Shown: positions 60,220 through 64,000 of the stretch, piece after piece | Layout of the letters: every line of letters starts with the position of its first letter | Numbering within the stretch: position 1 is the stretch's first letter | Source of the DNA: Callorhinus ursinus | Taxonomy: Eukaryota > Chordata > Mammalia > Carnivora > Otariidae | Length of the DNA stretch: 64,000 nt | NCBI RefSeq assembly: GCF_003265705.1 | Contig: NW_020312785.1 | Span: forward strand, 132,799,354 to 132,863,353 | Direction of reading: 5' to 3' | The notes under the pieces: generated by a model | The model's input: only the letters and a program-made list of their open reading frames with translations | Told to the model about the DNA's origin: nothing | Database searches by the model: none | Made by a program: the position numbers and the translations under genes

Positions 60220-60702
60220 CTACCCTTCCTCCCCTGGGAGGAGCGGCACAGGAGCACACCGCAGGGATCTGCTGGGTTTGGAGACTCCACACCGAGTGGG
60301 GTGCCAGAGATAGAAATGCGTGGTCACAGGCCGGGTGAGCACGGAGTGTGGCCGGAGACTGGGGAGACTGGAGTGACTGCTTTTCCCTGGGGGCGCACTG
60401 AGGAGCGGGAACCCGAGTTCTTGGCTCCTCTGGGCAGAGATTGGGAGGCCACCATTTTCACTCTCGTCCTCCAAAGCTGTACGGAAAGCTTGCAGGGAAC
60501 AAAAGCTCCCGAGAGCAAACCCGAGCAGATTGCTTAGCCCAGACCGACAAGGGCGGGGCAATTCCGCCTCCAGCAAGACATTTGGGAACCATGGCAACAG
60601 GCCCCTCCCCCAGATGATCAGCAAGAACAGCCAGCCAAGACCAAGTTTACCAATCAATGAGAACGGCAGAACTCCAGCGCTAGGGGAATACTGCACATAC
60701 AA
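60220..60702 (-). other. Antisense open frame in the L1 5' UTR, copy B
   Basis: 160 codons are open opposite to the L1. The N-terminal part is hydrophobic (LGWLFLLIIWG, about residues 23-33), followed by FCSLQAFRTALEDE and an arginine/serine/proline-rich end. The segment FCSL..F..ALEDE recurs in copy A at 50251-50568. No known domain. It may be a carnivore counterpart in position to primate ORF0, or only a by-product of GC-rich DNA. Confidence 0.35.
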
Positions 60703-60779
60703 TTCATGGCTTTTTTACCATGATTCTTTAGTCTTTCAAAGTTAGTTTTTTTAACGTCTTTTTTTTTTGAATTTTTCTT

Positions 60780-61355
60780 TTTCCCTTTTTCAACCAACAT
60801 CTTATCAATCCCTTTTTTAAAAAAAATTTTTTTATTTTTCATTTTTAGAGTCATATTCTATCCCTTCATAGTAGTTACCCTTATTTTTGGCATATATATA
60901 TATAAGTTGTTCTCTCTTTAAAATTTTGAAATACAGTTTCTTCTAACAGATCAAAAAATACCCTAAATCTCTAGTGTATGGCTTTGTTCTGGTCTCCTGC
61001 CTGATCACATTCTCTCCACCCTTTTTTTTTCTTTCTTTCTTTCTTCTTGTTTTATTTTAAAATCCCCTTCCTTCTGTTTTCAAACAACTTCTTATCTTAT
61101 CAATTCCTTTTATAAATTTTTTTATAATTTTCATCTTTACAGTCATAGTCCATCCCTTCATCGTATCAACCCTTATTTTGTATATATATAAGTCTTTCTT
61201 TCTTTAAAATTTGGGAGGCACTTTCTTCTAAGAGACCAAAATACACCCAAAATCCAGTGTGTGGCACTGATCTATGCACCAGCCTGATCATATTTGATCA
61301 TATTCTGTTTTTTTTTTTGTTTTGTTTATTTTTATCTTTTTCTTTTTTTTCTTTC
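60780..61355 (+). repeat. Two tandem ~290-bp units in the L1 5' UTR
   Basis: Landmarks recur in the same order: 'atcccttcat' at 60860 and 61152, a (TA)n-AAG block at about 60895 and 61180, 'tttcttctaa' at 60937 and 61222, 'gcctgatca' at 60999 and 61282. Offsets are 283-292 bp. The minus-strand L1 has just one such unit (its (TA)n block at about 49883-49895). Confidence 0.85.
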
Positions 61356-61473
61356 TTTCCTTTCTTTTCCCTGGTTTCAGGTCTTTTCTGATTTGTTTAG
61401 AGTATATTTTCTGGGGACGTTGTTAACCTGTTAGCATTTTGTTCTCTCATTCATCTATTCTCGTTGGGACAAA

Positions 61474-62366
61474 ATGGCAAGATGGAAAAAATCACCTCAA
61501 CAAAAAGAACAAGAGGTAGTACCATCTGCCAGGGACCTGCTCGATACGGACATTAGTACGATGTTGGACCTAGAGTTCAGAATCATGATTTTAAAGATAC
61601 TAGCTGGGCTTGAAAAAAGCATGGAAGTTATTAGAGAAACCCTTTCTGGAGAAAGAAAAGAACTAAAATCTAACCAAGTCGAAATCAAAAAGGCTATTCA
61701 TGAGGTGCAATCAAAAATGGGGGCACTAACTGCTAGGATAAATGAGGCAGAAGAGAGAATCAGTGATATAGAAGACCAAATGATGGAAAATAAAGAAGCT
61801 GAGAAAGAGAGAGATAAACAACTACTGGATCACGAGGGCAGAATTCAAGACATAAGCGATACACTAAGACGAAACAACATTAGCATAATTCGGATCCCAG
61901 AAGAAGAAAGAGAGAGAGGGGCAGAAGGTATACTGGAGCAAATTATAGCAGAGAATTTCCCTAATGTGGGAACAAAACAGGCATCAAAATCCAGGAGGCA
62001 CAGAGAACCCCTCTCAAAATCAATAAAAATAGGGCAACACCCCGACATCTAATAGTAAAACTCATGAGTCTCAGAGACAAAGAGAAAATCCTGAAAGTAG
62101 CTCAGGAGAAGAGATATGTAACCTATAATGGTAGAAACATTAGATTGGCAACAGACCTATCCACAGAGACCTGGCAGGCCAGAAAGGACTGGCATGATAT
62201 ATTCAGAGCACTAAACGAGAAAAATATGCAGCCAAGAATACTATATCCAGCTAGGCTGTCATTGAAAATAGAAGGAGGGAAAAAAAGCTTCCAGGACAAA
62301 CAAAAACTAAAGGAATTTGCAAACACAAAACCATCCCTACAAAAAATATTGAAAGGGGTCCTCTAA
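61474..62366 (+). pseudogene. L1 ORF1 (RNA-binding protein) with one frameshift
   Basis: The start is MARWKKSPQQKEQEV at 61474. The coiled-coil region spans residues ~30-125 (for example VQSKMGALTARINEAEERIS), the RRM begins near residue 133 (NNISIIRIPEEE). At about 61970-61978 one base appears to be missing ('gggaacaaaacagg'), after which the frame ends at 62052. The rest of the protein continues in another frame, with the C-terminal domain motif MQPRILYPARLSLKI and the end at 62366. Without the break the length (~297 codons) would be normal for L1 ORF1p. Confidence 0.94.
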
Positions 62367-62447
62367 GCAAAGAGAGAGCCTAAAAGCAGCATAGATCAGA
62401 AAGGAACACATACAATATACAGTCACAGTCACCTTACAGGCCATACA

Positions 62448-64000
62448 ATGGCATTAAATTCATATTTTCAATAGTTACCCTGAATGTAAATGGGCTAAAT
62501 GCCTCAATCAAAAGACACAGGTATCAGACTGGATTAAAAAACAAGACCCATCAATATGCTGTCTGCAAGAAACTCATTTTAGAACCAAAGACACCCCCAG
62601 ATTGAAAGTGAGGGGGTGGAAAACTATTTACCATGCTAATGGGCACCAAAAGAAAGCCAGGGTGGCAATCCTTATATCAGACAAATTAGATTTTAAACCA
62701 AAGACTGTAATAAGAGATGAGGAAGGACACTATATCCTACTTAAAGGGTCTATCCAACAAGAAGATCTAACAATTGTAAATACCTATGCCCCTAACATGG
62801 GAGCAGCCAATTATATAAGGCATTTAATAACAAAAGCAAAGAAACACATTGACAACAATTCAATAACAGTGGGGGACTTTAACACCCCCCCCTTACTGAA
62901 ATGGACAGATCATCTAAGCAAAAGATCAACAAGGAAATAGAGACTTTAAATGATACACTGAACCAAATGGACTTCACAGACATATTCAGAACATTCCATC
63001 CCAAAGCAACGGAATACACATTCTTTTCTAGTGTCATGGAACATTCTCCAGAATAGGTCACAAATCAGGTCTCAACCGGTACAAAAAGATTGGGATTATT
63101 CCCTGCGTATTTTCAGACCACAGTACTTTGAAACTAGAACTCAATCACAAGAGGAAAGTCAGAAAGAACTCAAATACATGGAAGCTAAAGACCATCCTAC
63201 TAAAGAATGAATGGGTCAACCAGGAAATTAAAGAAGAATTTAAAAAATTCATGGAAACCAATGAAAATGAAAACACAACTGTTCAAAATCTTTGGGATAC
63301 AGCAAAGGCAGTCCTAAGAGGAAAGTATATAGCAATACAAGCCTTTCTCAAGAAACAAGAAAGGTCTCAAATACACAACCTAACCCTACACCTAAAGGAG
63401 CTGGAGAAAGAACAGCAAATCAAGCCTAAACCCAGCAGGAGAGGAATAATAAAGATCAGAGCAGAAATCAATGAAATAGAAACCAAAACAACAGTAGAAC
63501 AGATCAATGAACTAGGAGCTGGTTCTTTGAATAATTAACAAGATTGATAAACCCCTGGCCAGACTTATCAAAAAGAAAAGAGAAATGACCCAAATCAACA
63601 AAATCATGAATGAAAGAGGAGAGATCACAACCAACACCAAAGAAATACAAACAATTATAAGAACATATTATGAGCAACTCTATGCCAGTAAATTAGATAA
63701 CGTGGAAGAAATGGATGCATTCCTAGAGATGTATCGACTACCAAAACTGAACTAGGAAGAAATAGAAAACCTGAACAGACCTATAACCACTAAGGAAATT
63801 GAAGCAGTCATCAAAATTCTCCCAACAAACAAGAGGCCAGGGCCAGATGTCTTCCCAGGGAAATTCTACCAAACATTTAAAGAAGAATTAATACCTATTC
63901 TTCTGAAACTGTTCCAAAAAATTGAAACGGAAGGAAAACTTCCAAAATCGTTTTATGAGGCTACCATTACCTTGATCCCCAAACCAGACAAAGACCCCAT
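62448..64000 (+). pseudogene. L1 ORF2 5' part (endonuclease, start of reverse transcriptase), disabled
   Basis: The ATG at 62448 is followed within 30 bases by a frame break ('ttttcaatagttaccctgaa'), and another lies near 62520. The endonuclease is recognisable: LQETHF at about 62565 (catalytic Glu), VGDFNTP near 62880, SDHSTLKLEL near 63115-63140. An 8-base C run at 62885-62892 shifts the frame, leading to a stop at 62938. A 136-codon open piece follows (63128-63538). The reverse transcriptase N-terminus ([18 protein letters not shown], about 63835-63888) continues past the edge; its FADD box is not in view. Confidence 0.94.

Larger units (their letters stand above)
59676..61473 (+). promoter_or_regulatory. 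CpG-rich 5' UTR and internal promoter of the plus-strand L1
   Basis: About 59820-60560 is GC-rich with frequent CG ('gaagtgaatccgaggcgcta', 'ggtatcggagcggggaagct'), like a small CpG island. From about 60700 to 61470 it turns into a T-rich stretch holding the duplicated unit below. Unlike the minus-strand copy, its first bases do not contain CAAGATGG. L1 5' UTRs carry an internal polymerase II promoter; activity here cannot be judged. Confidence 0.75.
59676..64000 (+). mobile_element. Younger carnivore L1, 5' end to reverse transcriptase, runs off the window
   Basis: A complete 5' UTR (about 1.8 kb), ORF1 and the first ~1.55 kb of ORF2 are present. The 5' UTR keeps many CpGs and ORF1 has only one obvious frame break, so it is much younger than the L1 at 44.6-51.0 kb. 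The right edge and its duplications lie outside the window. The left edge, near 'ggggaggagtaggagacctg', is approximate. Confidence 0.96.

Overview
This 64 kb window is mammalian nuclear DNA from a carnivore and contains no intact host protein-coding gene and no functional RNA gene that I can support. The assignment rests on many tRNA-Lys-derived CAN-type SINEs. Their heads read like 'ggtggctcagtcagttaag' and their bodies carry a 'ctgctcagcgggaagcctgcttctccctctcccac' type segment with a (CT)n AATAAA tail. That body form fits arctoid caniforms (bears, panda, pinnipeds, mustelids) better than dog or cat. The window also has carnivore-type L1s and a background of pan-mammalian fossils (MIR, L2, MER5/MER20-type hAT elements, MaLR/ERVL LTR fragments). 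The setting is a gene desert or a large intron, and the sequence alone cannot say which.

Layout: 0-2.5 kb is an old, internally deleted L1. 2.5-22 kb is mostly unique AT-rich sequence with scattered MIR, L2, hAT MITEs, an LTR fragment and a few SINEs; a short 5'-truncated L1 with perfect 13-bp duplications lies at 14.4-15.0 kb. A long (TTTC)n tract lies at 22.8 kb. 23.4-27.4 kb is a dense pile of SINEs inside an old L1 and a MaLR-like LTR. 27-35 kb is quiet and very AT-rich. 35-41 kb holds two inversion-bearing L1 insertions, SINE-in-SINE nests and a local tandem duplication.

44.6-51.0 kb is a full-length but decayed minus-strand L1 sitting inside a MIR. Immediately to its right, 51.2-52.9 kb is a processed pseudogene of the mitochondrial ATP synthase alpha subunit (ATP5F1A), itself cut by a SINE. 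53.5-54.9 kb holds two LTR fragments. The window ends in a younger plus-strand L1 (59.7 kb to the edge). It has a CpG-rich 5' UTR, a duplicated ~290-bp unit upstream of ORF1, a frameshifted ORF1 and the start of a broken ORF2.

The only coding logic here is retrotransposon biology: L1 ORF1p (RNA chaperone) and ORF2p (endonuclease and reverse transcriptase) are the known machinery behind the SINEs, the L1 copies and the ATP5F1A retrocopy. Both large L1 copies visible here are disabled. Family names are from memory of consensus sequences, without a database search, and edges are accurate to about 5-20 bp except where target-site duplications (TSDs) are given.
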